Shown in pieces: positions 5,742 through 7,046 of a stretch of 7,046 nt of DNA (positions are counted from its first letter, which is position 1; each line of letters opens with the position of its first letter). The notes under the pieces were generated by a model. The model did not search any database. It worked only from the letters and a program-made list of their open reading frames with translations, and was not told where the DNA came from. Source of the DNA: CAZZIZ01 sp964654535 (GTDB taxonomy: Bacteria; Bacteroidota; Bacteroidia; Chitinophagales; UBA2359); assembly GCA_964654535.1 (NCBI GenBank), contig CAZZIZ010000177.1:1-7046 (forward strand), given 5' to 3'. A program made the position numbers and the translations under genes.

Positions 5742-5755
5742 TTCTGGCTCCGACT

Positions 5756-6763
5756 CTAATTACACGTTTCTTCTGAACGAATCTTGGCGATAACAACGCC
5801 CTTGGCATACGGGCAACACTCGAGTCGTTGCCAGTACAAAAAGACGTACTCTTCTTTTGGATCGACTCGCTCAAAAACATAATCAGTCGCACTTCCAAAT
5901 GAGTAACAAAAGTTATCCGCTTCGGGATACACCATCTGCCATTTGTCGGTTTTGTAATCGCTTGGAAACGTTGGACCATCTGGTCTGTTTTGAAGGATAT
6001 AAACATGGGGCTGGCGCTTTTTGGTCATGATGTCGACGGATCGTTGTGCAGCGACTGCCGCTGCACGCGCTGGGTGTTCTGACTTAATAAAGCCCATTCG
6101 CGGATGCAGCCCGCCCCAGGTTGTAAATGGGGTTCGAGAAATCTCTTTAAGGCCAGGAATCCAAGACGATGCATAAAATTTCTCCAGCAGGCCCCAACGC
6201 CATTCAAACGCATCAAATTCTGTTTGGTAGTAAGGACGAAACTCTTCTGATTCCGCTGGACAGGTTCCTGATATTTGATCCGTCACATAGGTCGTTGGGG
6301 AACCAATAACACTGGTTTCCTTAAAGTGCAGATTACCAAATGCACGACTTTGCCCTTCTTCAGAGCTTTGCTGATCTTCCTTTCCTGATTGCCGCGACGT
6401 GTAGTTTGGCCCACCTGTTGTTTCCAAACCTGCATAATTAACGATAGAGTTGGCAGCGCCCTTAGCAAGAGACCCGTACAGAGATTTGGCTTCATCCCAG
6501 GAATTCTCGCCAGGCTCTTTGTAAGATGACACAACCAAGTCCGGCGATCTGTGTGAGATCAACGTCGAGTAGTCCAACGTGCAACCAAACGGCGTGCAGA
6601 TAATGGAAATGCAAACACCGGTTACACAATACTCGAGACATTCTTGATTGCTTACCCCTGTCGACGCTGCGGAAAATAAATCAGTCGTTGTCGCACCCGC
6701 GTGCGCCGTCTTTACCGATAATGCGAATACAAACGCAATGAACATAAACGACCAAAACTTCAT
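5756..6763 (-). CDS. Integrating conjugative element protein, TIGR03756 (PFL_4710) family, TraU-like
   Basis: The 335-residue protein has a signal peptide (about 1-22, cut after AHA) and would act in the periplasm. Its N-terminal part has the family cysteine cluster: Cys42, 46, 51, 56 and 61, around ECLEYC and CTPFGC, followed by the conserved PDLVVSSY segment (74-81). The C-terminal part has an aromatic-rich segment ending in a Cys pair (WQRLECC, Cys316-317), like the end of TraU. There are ten cysteines in all (the others are 168, 286 and 334), so several disulfides are expected. TraU-type proteins are needed for pilus assembly and DNA transfer. The ATG overlaps the stop of the upstream gene by four bases (ATGA), showing tight coupling. 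Length and layout look complete. Confidence 0.87.
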   Translation of the reverse strand: MKFWSFMFIAFVFALSVKTAHAGATTTDLFSAASTGVSNQECLEYCVTGVCISIICTPFGCTLDYSTLISHRSPDLVVSSYKEPGENSWDEAKSLYGSLAKGAANSIVNYAGLETTGGPNYTSRQSGKEDQQSSEEGQSRAFGNLHFKETSVIGSPTTYVTDQISGTCPAESEEFRPYYQTEFDAFEWRWGLLEKFYASSWIPGLKEISRTPFTTWGGLHPRMGFIKSEHPARAAAVAAQRSVDIMTKKRQPHVYILQNRPDGPTFPSDYKTDKWQMVYPEADNFCYSFGSATDYVFERVDPKEEYVFLYWQRLECCPYAKGVVIAKIRSEETCN

Positions 6764-7046
6764 GGCTTCATCTCGTCATAAAGGCTGATGTCGGTCGAAC
6801 CATAGATTACGTATTTGCCATCAATCACAATCGCTGGAAAGTACTTAAGCTGATACTGCCCTGCTTTGAGTAAGCCTTTAATTTGATTTACCAGCGCATC
6901 ACTCAATTCGGGCGTGGCGAAACGTTTACCTTGTTCCTCGGTTGTTACGCCCGCTGAGTGCATCTGTTGATTAATTGACTGAATTAGGCGATCACCTTGG
7001 TCAATGTAGTAAACAGTCGCGTTTGAATCATCGATGGTGTTTTTGC
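6760..7046 (-). CDS. Integrating conjugative element protein, TIGR03757 (PFL_4709) family, 5' end outside window
   Basis: The reading frame is open to the window edge, so the visible 95 residues are the C-terminal part. A Met codon at 6963 is internal and not the start, because the frame upstream (including TVYYIDQGDRLIQSI) fits the family. The C-terminal region has the typical pattern of an approaching helix, a YFPAIVIDGKYVIYGSTD strand-turn-strand segment and a short end, as in thioredoxin-fold-like ICE proteins of this family. No cysteine occurs in the visible part, so it may not be a redox enzyme. The gene overlaps the next one by four bases and belongs to the same leftward operon. Signal peptide and N-terminus cannot be seen. 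Confidence 0.83.
   Translation of the reverse strand, partial: KNTIDDSNATVYYIDQGDRLIQSINQQMHSAGVTTEEQGKRFATPELSDALVNQIKGLLKAGQYQLKYFPAIVIDGKYVIYGSTDISLYDEMKP

Noticed and set aside
5671..6006. Leftward 111-residue open frame across the junction of the two exported protein genes
   Set aside because: It overlaps two recognised genes in another frame and gives a low-complexity, basic product without family features.
6760..6963. Complete 67-residue gene starting at the Met at 6963
   Set aside because: The frame stays open to the window edge with family-like sequence, so this Met is internal to a larger truncated gene.
1..7046. CRISPR array, insertion sequence or transposon
   Set aside because: No regularly spaced repeat series, no transposase motifs and no terminal inverted repeats with target duplication were seen.

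Overview
The window looks like one end of an integrative conjugative element (ICE) or a related genomic island, inserted at a tRNA-Phe gene of a gammaproteobacterium. A Vibrio-like or other marine host is plausible from the tRNA-Phe sequence and the moderate base composition, but the sequence does not prove a genus. Bases 1-51 are the 3' part of tRNA-Phe(GAA) including its encoded CCA. A tyrosine recombinase gene follows on the same strand, starting 134 bases downstream, which is the usual arrangement of an island junction (attL or attR).

Layout. (1) 1-1280: tRNA 3' end, a short regulatory gap, the integrase, and two copies of a 14-base direct repeat just after it. (2) 1300-2280: a leftward cluster of three small predicted membrane proteins (90, 75 and 33 residues), ended by a strong intrinsic terminator at 1300-1334 and preceded by a hairpin-rich leader. 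The 33-residue gene is short enough to be missed by automatic calling. (3) 2281-2502: a single rightward gene for an unrecognised 73-residue protein. It is divergent from the small membrane-protein cluster and convergent with the transfer genes. (4) 2521-7046: a tightly packed leftward block of conjugation genes. In transcription order these are a TIGR03757-type protein (its 5' end lies outside the window), a TIGR03756-type protein (TraU-like), a TIGR03755-type protein (TraH-like by inference), a small three-helix membrane protein, and a TraG N-terminal-domain inner-membrane protein.

How it fits together. The order TIGR03757 - TIGR03756 - TIGR03755 - small membrane protein - TraG_N is the conserved distal part of the type IV secretion (MPF_G class) locus of PFGI-1/ICEHin1056-like elements. 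The exported cysteine-rich proteins and TraG would act in pilus assembly and mating-pair stabilisation. The integrase would insert and excise the element at tRNA-Phe. The small proteins between the two modules are the unexplained part. No relaxase, excisionase or coupling protein is present in the window, so whether the element transfers by itself cannot be judged here. No intergenic stretch exceeds about 300 bases.
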